Assembly: GCF_020215665.1 (NCBI RefSeq) | Contig: NZ_CP084061.1 | Location: forward strand, 930,001-994,000 | Direction: 5' to 3' | Length of the DNA stretch: 64,000 nt | Source: Blautia parvula | GTDB lineage: Bacteria; Bacillota; Clostridia; Lachnospirales; Lachnospiraceae | In this document: piece by piece, positions 51,725 through 60,564 of the stretch | How positions within the stretch are numbered: the first letter of the stretch is position 1 | Layout of the letters: every line of letters begins with the position of its first letter | Notes under the pieces: model-generated | The model's input: only the letters and a program-made list of their open reading frames with translations | What the model was told of the DNA's origin: nothing | The model's database searches: none | Made by a program: the position numbers and the translations under genes

Positions 51725-53656
51725 CTAGAACGTGTTTTGCCGGCAGCCAACATAAGTAGCTGTAAAATATAAAAGGTAAATCAGCAGAAACAGTCCCAAC
51801 CCGATGGATACGGAGGTCCAGAAAACGGCAGTCGTAATCATTTCCAACAGGATATTCTTTACACAGGCAGCAATAAATACGGACAACGGGATGGGCAGCA
51901 GCAGCGGAATTCCGAAATAAAGAAGAAGCTGACGAAATATCAGTTTATGGATCTTTCTGTCGGATACGCCTAAGTTGGACAGAATCTTATAGCGGAAGCG
52001 ATGTTTGGATGCTTCGCTTAACTGCTGGACTGCCAGTATGGTTGCCGCGGTGCAGACAAAGATCAGACCAGTATAATACAGACAGAAACCAAAAATCAAA
52101 ATAGAAGCACGGCTGTCAGAGACGATTTTTCCCTTCGTGTTCCAGTTGTTAGCTCTCCGATTTTGAAAATCTTCGTCACTGCTATACAGAGAGGTCAGAT
52201 AGTCATAGTCCTCCACAGTTGTCTCTTGTTCTGTTTCAATCACCAGAGTGGTTTGATCTGTAGGAAGCCCGTCGATAAGATGGTCCGGGAGAACAATAAT
52301 ACAGCCGATACCAATGTTCCCGCTTTGTGAAAGTGGAGAATCATATACGGCCTGAAGGTCCAGGGTAGTGCCGTTTATGGTGTAGGGCAGGCTGTCTTTG
52401 GTATCCACGATTTTTTTGATGTTGGAATATGCGTGGATGATGTAATGGCCGTCTGTAAGGTTTACCGGTTCATATCCAAGCATTTTGCGGAGTCCGGCAT
52501 AGTCACTGTAGGAAATGGCGTAATCGTCAACGGCATAGGACTGCTGGTCTAATGCTTCATACAGCGCCATCTGTCCGCATTGGTAAATGGGAACCTGCAG
52601 ACTGGATTTTATTCCGCGTGTCTTCTTGAAATAATCTGCGGCTTCTGTGAGCACAGCCGGGTCCTCTGCCGACACCTGGGCATCGAAGGTACAGCGGTTT
52701 AAGGCGGAAAGTTCAAAAAACTTGTTGAAAAGCATAGCGCTTTGAATACAGGCCAGGGTGAGGGTTAAAAGCATAGCCAGCGTTCCCATGGTAAAACTCA
52801 TGGTTTTCAATTTGGCGGATAGATTCCGATAGAGAAAGAGAGTATCCTTTTTAAATTTCCGTTCATTTTTTCCAAGGAATATTTTGATCAGGAAACCCGC
52901 CAGTGTAATATAAGCTCCATAGAGTCCGATGATGACCAGCAGAAAGCCGGCAAGGAGCAGGAACGGTGAAAAATTGGAGGTATTATGGAAAATAACGTAT
53001 AAAATAATGCATCCGGCTGCCAGCAGGCCCACTGAGGCAGCACAAAATACCCAATGGCTTTTCTTGTTGGAGATGATCGCGGCTTCATTTTGCTTCTCAG
53101 CGTACATGAGATCGTATATTTTAGTCTTTTTCAGTTTCTTTCTCATCCGCAGCATGGAGAAAGTATAGATCAGGATAACATAGAGTAAAGTTAACAGGAC
53201 AGCAGGAAAGGAAATATCAGCCTTGACAGAAAAACGTACTTCAAAGAGATTCATGATGATCAAGGTAAGAATCTGATAGATAAAAGTTCCTGCAAGCAGG
53301 CCGGCCAGAAAAGCGGCTGTTCCCATTATGCTGTTTTCCAACATGATCATCCGGGAAATCTTACGGCTGCTGATACCCAGAAGCATATAAGTGCCAAGCT
53401 CCCGGCTTCTTTTTTCCAGCATGAAGCAGTTCATATAATGGACCAGCCATTCGATCACGGCGATCACGATCACAGAGATGAATGAGATCATGATTGGCAG
53501 ACTGTCCATCATCTGGTTAAGGCTTTTGATATCCTTAGAAAATACGACCATATTGAAAGCGTACATAAGGGAAAAGGAAATACTCACAGTGAGGAGATAG
53601 ACGGCATAATCCCTCATGGAGCGTTTGGCATTGCGCAGAGCCAGTTTACTGAGCAT
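51725..53656 (-). CDS. BceB-like ABC permease, second module
   Basis: A 643-residue permease of the same ten-segment plan as the one at 23-25 kb: MLSKLALRNAKRSMRDYAVYLL at the start, four segments, two pairs, an external domain of about 200 residues (about 310-505), and three final segments. I start it at 53656 because GGGAGG lies 11 bases upstream; ATG 53665 would sit only two bases from it. The external domains of the two copies appear to differ more than the membrane parts, suggesting different peptides. Confidence 0.88.
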   Translation of the reverse strand: MLSKLALRNAKRSMRDYAVYLLTVSISFSLMYAFNMVVFSKDIKSLNQMMDSLPIMISFISVIVIAVIEWLVHYMNCFMLEKRSRELGTYMLLGISSRKISRMIMLENSIMGTAAFLAGLLAGTFIYQILTLIIMNLFEVRFSVKADISFPAVLLTLLYVILIYTFSMLRMRKKLKKTKIYDLMYAEKQNEAAIISNKKSHWVFCAASVGLLAAGCIILYVIFHNTSNFSPFLLLAGFLLVIIGLYGAYITLAGFLIKIFLGKNERKFKKDTLFLYRNLSAKLKTMSFTMGTLAMLLTLTLACIQSAMLFNKFFELSALNRCTFDAQVSAEDPAVLTEAADYFKKTRGIKSSLQVPIYQCGQMALYEALDQQSYAVDDYAISYSDYAGLRKMLGYEPVNLTDGHYIIHAYSNIKKIVDTKDSLPYTINGTTLDLQAVYDSPLSQSGNIGIGCIIVLPDHLIDGLPTDQTTLVIETEQETTVEDYDYLTSLYSSDEDFQNRRANNWNTKGKIVSDSRASILIFGFCLYYTGLIFVCTAATILAVQQLSEASKHRFRYKILSNLGVSDRKIHKLIFRQLLLYFGIPLLLPIPLSVFIAACVKNILLEMITTAVFWTSVSIGLGLFLLIYLLYFTATYVGCRQNTF

Positions 53657-54413
53657 TGGAAACATCACCTCCCAGCAGAGTTACTATGTCCAGGATCTCA
53701 GTGAAAAAAGCACGTCTGGCTTTGTTTCCCCGTGACAGTTCGCTGAAAATTTTTCCGTCCCGCAGAAAGAGGATTCGGCTGCAGTAGCTGGCGGAAAAGA
53801 TGTCATGGGTAACCATTAAGATGGTTGCCTGCATTTCCCGGTTCATCTGGGTGAAACATTCCAACAGCATACCTGCGGATTTGGAATCCAGGGCACCTGT
53901 AGGTTCATCAGCCAGTATAAGGCTGGGGTGGGCGATCAGAGCCCGGGCGCAGGCACACCGCTGACGCTGCCCGCCGGATACTTCATAAGGGAATTTGGCG
54001 AGGATATCCTGTATGCCGAGACGGGCGGCCACATTTTTTACCTCGCCGGCGATTTTTTTGGGGGAGGTCCCCTGGATCACAGGTGCCAGGGCAATGTTCT
54101 CTTCAATGGTCAGGGTATCTAAAAGATTAAAATCCTGAAAAACAAAGCCCAGGTTCTTTTGGCGGAACTCTGCCAGTTTATCTTCCTTTAGCCCGGTGAT
54201 ATCTGTATCCCGCAGGTAAATGTGTCCTGCTGTTGCGGTATCTATAGTGGAAATGCAGTTGAGAAGAGTAGTCTTGCCGCTTCCCGAGGCTCCCATGATG
54301 CCCAGGAATTCTCCTTTTTCCACCGAAAAGCTAATATTGTCCAAAGCTTTTGTGATGAGTGTCTTTGCTCCGTAGTATTTTTCCAGTTCTTCGATTCTGA
54401 GCAGAGTTTCCAT
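53646..54413 (-). CDS. BceA-like ABC transporter ATPase, second module
   Basis: 255 residues: Walker A GASGSGKTT, FVFQDFNLLDTLT at the Q-loop, VSGGQRQRCACARAL, and LILADEPTGALD. It is very similar to the ATPase at 22.2 kb, even in the C-terminal RAFFTEILDIVTLLGGDVSNAQ tail. It overlaps the permease gene and is expected to be induced by the adjacent two-component pair. Confidence 0.92.
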   Translation of the reverse strand: METLLRIEELEKYYGAKTLITKALDNISFSVEKGEFLGIMGASGSGKTTLLNCISTIDTATAGHIYLRDTDITGLKEDKLAEFRQKNLGFVFQDFNLLDTLTIEENIALAPVIQGTSPKKIAGEVKNVAARLGIQDILAKFPYEVSGGQRQRCACARALIAHPSLILADEPTGALDSKSAGMLLECFTQMNREMQATILMVTHDIFSASYCSRILFLRDGKIFSELSRGNKARRAFFTEILDIVTLLGGDVSNAQ

Positions 54414-54459
54414 ATTTTACTCCTTCTATGATGATGTTTGATTTGGTTTTTATGATGTT

Positions 54460-54503
54460 ATCATAGCAGGGGACAGGGTATTTTTGTACTTACAAAATTG
54501 TAA
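54460..54503 (-). promoter_or_regulatory. BceR-type box and promoter of module 2
   Basis: TTACAAAATTGTAA (54490-54503) is a perfect palindrome fitting the known BceR-type pattern TNACA-N4-TGTAA. The minus-strand -10 TATGAT is at 54460-54465, so the box ends just upstream of the -35 position. This is the right place for an activator of the ABC genes. Confidence 0.75.
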
Positions 54504-54507
54504 TGCC

Positions 54508-55518
54508 TTATTCTGGACGTATGTAAGTTCCGGTAGGAAAGTCAATTGTGATCTTAGTTCCCTCCCCGCATACAGAATCTGCCCGGATGGAAAGGCCCAG
54601 TTTCAGGCAGAGTTTACGGCATAGATACAATCCCATGCCTGTGGACTGCCGATTTGTGCGGACAGTGCCGGTGAATCCCTTTTCAAAGACACGGGGCAGG
54701 TCCGCGGCAGGAATGCCCCGGCCGTTGTCCTCAAGGATCAGTGAGACACTGGATCCTGTATGGGCGGCGGAGATTTTAATGCAGGCGTCCTTTGTTCTGT
54801 GGTATTTTATGGAATTGGAGAGAATCTGACTGATAATGTAAGTGAGCCATTTTTCATCTGTATAGACAATGTCATCGGTCTCTTCAATCTGCAGCGCGAT
54901 TTTTTCTTCCAGAAGCAGGGACCTGTTTTCCAGAAGGGCAGGACGGATAGCGTCAAATAGTTGAAATTCTTTGACAAAGTAATCTTTTTCCACGTTCTCA
55001 CTGCGGGCATAATACAGGGCCTGCTCCACCAGATAGTTGATTCGGGACAGTTCTTTTCCGATGCGTTTGTTTTCCGTTTCCGGATGGTTTTTGCAGATCA
55101 GGTCAATGGCAGTGATGGGGGTCTTGATTTCGTGAATCCATTCCTCAATGTATTCTTTGTACTGATACTGGGATTTTTTCAGGTGGTTTATCTTCTCCAG
55201 CATGGATTTGCAGGCTGTGCGAAGCGTTTGCTGGAAAAGCTGTTCGGAACAGGTCTTCGGTTTATCCAGCATCTCGCAGATAAGATATTTCTGGTCCAGC
55301 AGGTCTAACTGTCTGGTGATCTGTTCTGCTTTTTTCTTCTGTTTATAAAATCCGTTTCCCCAGACAATGAAAAGGATAACTGCCCAGATTATAAGTATGG
55401 GCAGGACAGAAGAGAAGCTGTTTCCGAGTAAAGCTAAATAGATCGTCATAGCGATCGCACAAAACAGATTCAGAAAAAGCAGCATCAGTTTTTCATATAG
55501 ATAGTTTGCAGGCGTCAT
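54508..55518 (-). CDS. BceS-like histidine kinase, second module
   Basis: 336 residues with two N-terminal hydrophobic segments and almost no external part. The H-box is WIHEIKTPITAI, the N-box NSIKYHR and the G-box STGMGLYLCRKLC. It lies 14 bases after the regulator gene. It should be controlled by the transporter encoded just downstream. The length is identical to the module 1 kinase. Confidence 0.92.
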   Translation of the reverse strand: MTPANYLYEKLMLLFLNLFCAIAMTIYLALLGNSFSSVLPILIIWAVILFIVWGNGFYKQKKKAEQITRQLDLLDQKYLICEMLDKPKTCSEQLFQQTLRTACKSMLEKINHLKKSQYQYKEYIEEWIHEIKTPITAIDLICKNHPETENKRIGKELSRINYLVEQALYYARSENVEKDYFVKEFQLFDAIRPALLENRSLLLEEKIALQIEETDDIVYTDEKWLTYIISQILSNSIKYHRTKDACIKISAAHTGSSVSLILEDNGRGIPAADLPRVFEKGFTGTVRTNRQSTGMGLYLCRKLCLKLGLSIRADSVCGEGTKITIDFPTGTYIRPE

Positions 55519-55532
55519 AGCAGTTTCCTTTC

Positions 55533-56219
55533 TCAGATGTTGACCATCAGTCCTTTTTTGGGGATTGTCACAATTAAATCGCCCAGGTTCAGCTCTTTCA
55601 GACGGCGGCGCAGCCTGGAAAGATTCACATTTAAAATATTCTCATCCACATAAAATTTATTTTCCCACAGATATTCGATCAATGCGTCTTTTGTCACAAT
55701 GTGCCCTTTATTTAAAAAGAGATAGTAGAGAATCTTGACCTCATTTTTGGAAAGGTCCAAGGTCTGTCCCTGGTATGTGATCTGTCCCATCAGAACATTG
55801 AGTGCGGCGCCGGACGCGCAGATGGATTCAGAAAGGGCAGTATTCCGGCGGGCCATGATTCTGCCTATGCGGGCCAGAAGTATGGGCAGGTGGTAGGGTT
55901 TGCGTATAAAGTCATCACCTCCCATGAGAATTCCGGCCAGTTCATCTTCATCGTGGGTGCGCCCGGTAACAAAGATGACAGGTACATTTGTCTGCTCTCG
56001 AATATCGCGGCATAGCTCCAGGCCGTCACAGGCGTCCAGATTGATATCCAGAAGAATAAGCTCAATGGGAGATGAGAGCAGCAGGTTCTTTACATCCGCC
56101 GTTAGTTTCTCCTGGGTACAGCAGCGGCATTCCGGGCAGATGCATGGATAGCCGTTTGCCTGAAGGTAAACAGATAGTTCCTGACGGATATTTGGATTGT
56201 CTTCTATGATTAATATCAT
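55533..56219 (-). CDS. BceR-like response regulator, second module
   Basis: 228 residues: IIEDNPNIRQEL, phospho-Asp in LLDINLDACDG, GGDDFIRKPYHLPILLARI, and a winged helix ending TIPKKGLMVNI. A cysteine-rich CICPECRCC near residue 33 is unusual for the family. AAGGAG precedes the ATG. First gene of the second module; it likely binds the palindrome at 54490-54503. Confidence 0.92.
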   Translation of the reverse strand: MILIIEDNPNIRQELSVYLQANGYPCICPECRCCTQEKLTADVKNLLLSSPIELILLDINLDACDGLELCRDIREQTNVPVIFVTGRTHDEDELAGILMGGDDFIRKPYHLPILLARIGRIMARRNTALSESICASGAALNVLMGQITYQGQTLDLSKNEVKILYYLFLNKGHIVTKDALIEYLWENKFYVDENILNVNLSRLRRRLKELNLGDLIVTIPKKGLMVNI

Positions 56220-56477
56220 GGTATCTCCTTATATAAATTTTCTTTGTTGTGAGAGTCGCCTTCTCTTAGGTGTAATGATGTTGTATGTATACCACACTCC
56301 AGTTATTCTTAACTTTCCACAAATCACAAATGTTGATTTTTAACCATTTGACAGCATATATATATTATCACTTAAAATCTACATTTAGCAAATCCAAATC
56401 TGGAATAAATGAGAAGTGGTTTGTTTATGCGTTACCATTAATGTAAAATTATTTAAAATCGAAGGAGTCATTGAAGA

Positions 56478-56523
56478 GTCCACAACTATTCGCGAAATGT
56501 CCATTTTACGAATAGTTGTGGAC
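56478..56523. repeat. 15-bp inverted repeat before XerS-like gene (possible dif-like site)
   Basis: Arms GTCCACAACTATTCG (56478-56492) and CGAATAGTTGTGGAC (56509-56523) are perfect, with a 16-base centre. A second dyad AAATGTCC / GGACATTT (56495-56502, 56520-56527) overlaps it. It lies 73 bases before a XerS-like recombinase. In streptococci and lactococci the dif site lies next to xerS. It could instead be a regulatory hairpin. Nothing else is seen in 56220-56477 beyond A/T-rich promoter-like DNA. Confidence 0.55.
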
Positions 56524-56596
56524 ATTTTCCTCCAAATGGGCTATAATCAGGCTAAATGCAACGCTTTATTACGAATCCTATTGAGGTGCAAAATTC

Positions 56597-57670
56597 ATGG
56601 AGAAAAAAAATATCAGCTATCACGAGAAAAAATATATTGATAATAATATCCGGCTCAGAAATATTCTGGCGGAGCTTCCGCCGTATGTACAGGATTTCTG
56701 CAGAGGCCGTCAGACAACTTTGAGCATGCAGACCCAGATTGCTTATTGTTATGATTTAAAGATTTTCTTTCAGTTTCTTACAACCGCAAATCCCACTTTG
56801 AAAAATTCGGCGCTCCGTGACATTTCCCTTGATGTCATGGAAAATCTTCGTCCCACAGATATTGAAGAATTTCAGAATTATCTGAAAGTTTACGAAAGCC
56901 AAAATACAGGTGAGGCAATGACAAACGGCGAAATCGGCATTTCCAGAAAGATTTCCGCTCTCAGAAGCCTTTTTGACTATCTGTATAAGCATGAAATGGT
57001 AAAAAATAACCCTACTCGTATTGTGGATGTTCCGAAAGTCCATGAAAAAGCCATTATTCAGCTTGATCCAGATGAAATTGCCATGATCTTGGATTCCATG
57101 GAGGAATTCAGCGACAATTTGACACCCCACCAAAAGGGCTACTATCTGAAAACAAAAACACGTGATATTGCTATTATAACACTTTTTCTCGGAACCGGGC
57201 TGCGTGTGTCTGAATGTGTGGGGCTGGATATTTCTGATGTCAATTTTAAAAACAGTGGTCTCCGCGTGATACGAAAAGGTGGAAATGAGAAAATTGTTTA
57301 TTTTGGCGAGGAGGTGGAAATTGCCCTGCTCAATTACCTGGAAGAAAGAGAAAACATGGAGACAAAGCCGGGCCATGAAAACGCACTTTTCCTCTCCCTC
57401 CAGGGAACCCGCCTGAGTGTCCGGGCAACAGAGAAAATGGTAAAAAAATATACACAGCCAATTATTACAAACAAGAAAATCACTCCCCATAAGCTGCGTT
57501 CTACATATGGCACGGCTCTTTACGAGGAAACAGGTGATATTTATCTTGTGGCAGATGTTCTGGGCCATAAAAGTGTCTCTACCACGCAGAAGCATTATGC
57601 GAAATTAAAGGATTCCAGAAGGCGTGCAGCCGCCAGTGCTGTCCGCCTCAGAGAAAAAGAAAGTGACTAG
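56597..57670 (+). CDS. XerS-like tyrosine recombinase
   Basis: A 357-residue tyrosine recombinase. A core-binding SAM-like domain spans residues 25-140. Catalytic residues are Arg in GTGLRVSE (about 203), Lys in RKGGNEK, HxxR in PHKLRSTYG, His in VLGHKS and Tyr in KHYAKL near the C-terminus. The length and RLSVRATEKMVKKYTQ, ITPHKLRSTYGTALYEETG pattern recall XerS of streptococci, a single-protein chromosome dimer resolvase. It stands alone, without excisionase or phage genes, so a housekeeping role is likelier than a prophage integrase. Confidence 0.85.
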   Translation: MEKKNISYHEKKYIDNNIRLRNILAELPPYVQDFCRGRQTTLSMQTQIAYCYDLKIFFQFLTTANPTLKNSALRDISLDVMENLRPTDIEEFQNYLKVYESQNTGEAMTNGEIGISRKISALRSLFDYLYKHEMVKNNPTRIVDVPKVHEKAIIQLDPDEIAMILDSMEEFSDNLTPHQKGYYLKTKTRDIAIITLFLGTGLRVSECVGLDISDVNFKNSGLRVIRKGGNEKIVYFGEEVEIALLNYLEERENMETKPGHENALFLSLQGTRLSVRATEKMVKKYTQPIITNKKITPHKLRSTYGTALYEETGDIYLVADVLGHKSVSTTQKHYAKLKDSRRRAAASAVRLREKESD

Positions 57671-57728
57671 GCAGGACAGGAAAACAGCGGCCAAAACAGC
57701 GCTTCTCTCCTCTTCTTCTGTCATATAA

Positions 57729-57899
57729 GTAATTTTTGATACAGGCCAACAGCCGGAAAAACCATACGAGGAAGACCCGGAAGATATCCGTACAATCACA
57801 ATCTCACCAAACGGGGATGCGCTTGGTGAGAACGTGTATCGTACAGATATTTTGGATATTCTAAGGCATTACGGGCCTGAAAAAATGCATTTCGTTTAA
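57729..57899 (+). pseudogene. 3' fragment of a lost gene
   Basis: An open frame of 56 codons ending TAA at 57897, with no start or ribosome site. It reads coding-like: QQPEKPYEEDPEDIRTITIS followed by NGDALGENVYRTDILDILRHY. It directly follows the recombinase gene and overlaps the ClC stop by four bases. It looks like the C-terminal end of a protein whose front was deleted. I cannot name the family. Confidence 0.4.
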
Positions 57900-59134
57900 G
57901 GCTTCTGATATCTGTTATGCCCATCCATGATCTTCTGTAACGAATAGATAGATTTGTTCAGATTAAATAAGTAGGCAAATGCGCAGACCACAAAGAAATG
58001 CGGAAGGTAGGAAAAGCCAAACACCTCCGTGCCGATCAATACCGGAGCCAGAAAGGTATTCGTCGCGCTTCCGAATACGCCTGCATAGCCCAGTGCCGCG
58101 GCAATTTCTACAGGAACACCGAGGACAGGGGCAATTACAGCTCCAAGACTTGCTCCGATAGAGAACAGGGGTGTAACCTCCCCGCCCTGAAATCCCGCTG
58201 CCAGTGTTACTATGGTAAGCAGGAATTTCAAGATCCAGTCATAGCTGAGAATATCTTCCCCGTAAAAGCTGGCGTGAATCAGATTGGTACCGAGTCCTGC
58301 ATATCTGCCTTGATATAGGAGGAGCAGGAGGACGCTTAAAATAAGCCCTATGATAAAAATACGAATTACCGGCTGCTTCCATGTCTGGGCAAATTTCTTT
58401 TTCATACATTTCAGAGTCCATGCAAATGCGCCGCCCACAACGCCGAACAGTATGCCCAGCAGGATCATTTTTCCCATATTAGGAAAATTCATATCTATTT
58501 TTCCTGTAAGCGCAAAGGAAAATTTCTCCAGTCCTAAGAACTGTGATGTGGCGCTGGCGGTAAAGGCGGCTGTGATTGCGGGAAGCAGAGCCTGGTATTC
58601 CAGGGCTCCTGCGACCAGAACTTCCATTGCAAAGAAAACAGCGGCAATGGGTGTTTCAAAAAGCCCTGCAAAACCTGCCGCCATACCTGTTACGAGAAAA
58701 ATATGGGAACTGTTTTTCAGCGGTATTTTTCTTCCGACCCAGTGGGAAAAGGTAGCGCCGATCTGCACAGCCACGCCTTCTCTGCCGGCACTTCCCCCGA
58801 ATAAATGTGTGATCCACGTTCCGGTTATAATAAATGGAATCAGTTTTAACGGAATCACTTCCTCTTCCCCATGCCCTGCTTCAAAGATCAAATTCATGCC
58901 TTTACTGCTCTTCCCTCCGAATTTCAGGTAACAAAAAGCAATAAGCGCACCTGCCAAAGCCAGAAACGGAATGAGCTGCATGGGATGCCCGTTTCTGAAA
59001 TCCGTGATCGCCAGCAGTACCCTTCCGAATACAGCATCAATCCCTCCGACAACCAGGCCAATGGGAATTCCCAGCAGTCCTAATAGCAACAGTTCCTTAT
59101 ACGTTTGAAATGTTCTCTTCACTCTTCCGTACAT
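57896..59134 (-). CDS. CLC-type fluoride/proton antiporter (CLC-F)
   Basis: A 412-residue ClC-fold protein with ten or more hydrophobic segments. The GREGP signature reads GSAGREGVAVQIG, with Val for Pro as in the fluoride-exporting CLC-F branch, and GIPIGLVVGGIDAVFG replaces the chloride motif GSGIP. QGGEVTPLFSIGASLGAV is the third anion-site loop. Start 59134 follows GGAGTAAGAG. An upstream fluoride riboswitch supports fluoride export as its task. Confidence 0.88.
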   Translation of the reverse strand: MYGRVKRTFQTYKELLLLGLLGIPIGLVVGGIDAVFGRVLLAITDFRNGHPMQLIPFLALAGALIAFCYLKFGGKSSKGMNLIFEAGHGEEEVIPLKLIPFIITGTWITHLFGGSAGREGVAVQIGATFSHWVGRKIPLKNSSHIFLVTGMAAGFAGLFETPIAAVFFAMEVLVAGALEYQALLPAITAAFTASATSQFLGLEKFSFALTGKIDMNFPNMGKMILLGILFGVVGGAFAWTLKCMKKKFAQTWKQPVIRIFIIGLILSVLLLLLYQGRYAGLGTNLIHASFYGEDILSYDWILKFLLTIVTLAAGFQGGEVTPLFSIGASLGAVIAPVLGVPVEIAAALGYAGVFGSATNTFLAPVLIGTEVFGFSYLPHFFVVCAFAYLFNLNKSIYSLQKIMDGHNRYQKP

Positions 59135-59197
59135 ATCTCTTACTCCTTCCTTTTTCGCATCCTGCATTCTCATTCGTACTTTTTCATATTTTCGCAT

Positions 59198-59290
59198 AAA
59201 AAAAGCTGATACCCCTGTTTGAAACAGAAGTCATCAGCAAACATGCGCTTTTGGAATATTTCCACGGGAGAACCTCATTCCCTTAAAATC
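59198..59290 (-). ncRNA. Fluoride riboswitch (crcB motif) with terminator
   Basis: On the minus strand, GGGAATGAGGTTCTCCC (59266-59282) and CTGATGACTTCTG (59225-59237) are the conserved pieces of the fluoride aptamer. Its 3' part GCTGAT pairs with ATCAGC before TTTTTTT (59198-59204), giving a fluoride-controlled terminator before the CLC-F gene. Confidence 0.85.
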
Positions 59291-59300
59291 CTACGCTAGA

Positions 59301-59329
59301 ATCATATCATGAGTAACGTGTCTTGTCAA
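59301..59329 (-). promoter_or_regulatory. Promoter of the fluoride riboswitch
   Basis: Minus strand TTGACA (59324-59329), 17-bp spacer, TATGAT (59301-59306). Transcription would start within ten bases of the aptamer. Confidence 0.8.
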
Positions 59330-59369
59330 TGTGCTGTTTCCGTATTTTGGCTCTAAATATACAAGTATA

Positions 59370-59383
59370 CATAGTGTACTATG
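59370..59383. promoter_or_regulatory. Palindrome upstream of LysR gene
   Basis: CATAGT-gt-ACTATG, a perfect 6-bp dyad in the 430-base space between the CLC-F and LysR genes. It is a candidate regulator site. The rest of that space holds the riboswitch and a GCCGCC-gac-GGCGGC hairpin (59532-59546) just before the LysR ribosome site. Confidence 0.35.
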
Positions 59384-59565
59384 GTGTCAGGAACAGCGTG
59401 AACTTGCATGTTTCCTTGAAAAGAAATATAATGAATTCCAGAGAAAGTCACTGCGAAAAATCATCCTCAGGGATGTTCAGTTTTCTCCGAAGTAAACAGA
59501 AGCGGAGCTATATGATACATTTAGACCAACAGCCGCCGACGGCGGCGTTCAAGGAGGAATATAAA

Positions 59566-60450
59566 ATGGAATTACGCGTACTGCAATATTTTCTCGCCAT
59601 AGCCAGAGAGCAGAGCATTGTGCGTGCTGCTGAATCGCTTCATCTCTCACAGCCCACCCTCTCCACCCAAATCAAAAATATGGAGCAGGAACTGGGCAAA
59701 CAGCTTTTGATCCGCGGGACAAAAGGTTCCAGGAATGTAACCCTTACAGAGGAAGGCATGATCCTGCGGAAACGTGCAGAAGAAATTCTCGATCTGGTGA
59801 AAAAGGCGGAAAAAGAAGTTACCTTGTCCGACAGTGTTGTAATGGGGGATGTCTATATTGGAACAGGGGAGACAGACGCGGTCCGGCTGATCGCGAAAGC
59901 AGCCCGGAGTCTGCAGCAGACATATCCGGATATCTGCTATCATATCTCCAGCGGCAATGCGGAATTTGTATTGGAACGTCTGGATAAGGGACTGATTGAC
60001 TTCGGCATTGTGTTTGGCTCCGTAGACACGGCAAAATACAATGCTCTGAAAATGCCGTCAAAAGATATATGGGGTGTACTGATGAGACGTGATTCACTGT
60101 TGGCGGAACAGGACTCTGTTTCACCGGAAGATTTGTGGGATAAACCCCTGATCATTTCCCATCAGAAAAACCAGGGCGGAGCACTGAACACATGGATGAA
60201 AAAGGAAATGTCGGAACTAAATATCGCAGCAACCTATAATCTGCTTTTCAATGCCTCACTTATGGTTGATGAGGGATTGGGCTATGCTGTCTGCTTTGAT
60301 AAGATCATCAATACGGCAGATAACGGTAATCTCTGTTTTCGTCCCCTGTCTCCCAGGCTGGAAGTGGAAATGAGTATCATATGGAAAAAATATCAGGTAT
60401 TTTCAAAACCTGCTGAAAAACTTTTGGAAAAGTTAAAGGAGACGTTCTGA
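59566..60450 (+). CDS. LysR family regulator
   Basis: A 294-residue LysR protein. The HTH at residues 1-60 (SIVRAAESLHLSQPTLSTQIKNME) is followed by a co-inducer domain beginning VYIGTGETDAVRLIAKAARSL. Start 59566 is fixed by AAGGAGG eight bases upstream; the frame is open further back to 59323 without ribosome site. A terminator follows, so it is a single gene. Its targets may be the divergent CLC-F or unlinked genes. Confidence 0.9.
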   Translation: MELRVLQYFLAIAREQSIVRAAESLHLSQPTLSTQIKNMEQELGKQLLIRGTKGSRNVTLTEEGMILRKRAEEILDLVKKAEKEVTLSDSVVMGDVYIGTGETDAVRLIAKAARSLQQTYPDICYHISSGNAEFVLERLDKGLIDFGIVFGSVDTAKYNALKMPSKDIWGVLMRRDSLLAEQDSVSPEDLWDKPLIISHQKNQGGALNTWMKKEMSELNIAATYNLLFNASLMVDEGLGYAVCFDKIINTADNGNLCFRPLSPRLEVEMSIIWKKYQVFSKPAEKLLEKLKETF

Positions 60451-60456
60451 AGATTT

Positions 60457-60490
60457 GCTCCGGGGGCGGTCAAACAGTCGTCCCCGGAGC
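60457..60490 (+). terminator. Hairpin after LysR gene
   Basis: GCTCCGGGG / CCCCGGAGC, a 9-bp GC-rich stem with 16-base loop, without a T-run. Confidence 0.5.
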
Positions 60491-60564
60491 CGGCTGTTAA
60501 ATGACTGGGCTATGCTGTAACCACTCCCCGGCAGCCAGACACCGAAAATCTTCTGTATGGCCTG

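Noticed and set aside
56416-56640. 74-codon plus-strand frame before the XerS-like gene
   Set aside because: It spans the 15-bp inverted repeat, lacks a ribosome site and overlaps the recombinase start. Probably chance.
56597-57670. Prophage integrase with att site
   Set aside because: No tRNA end, excisionase, phage genes or direct repeats nearby. XerS-like features fit better.
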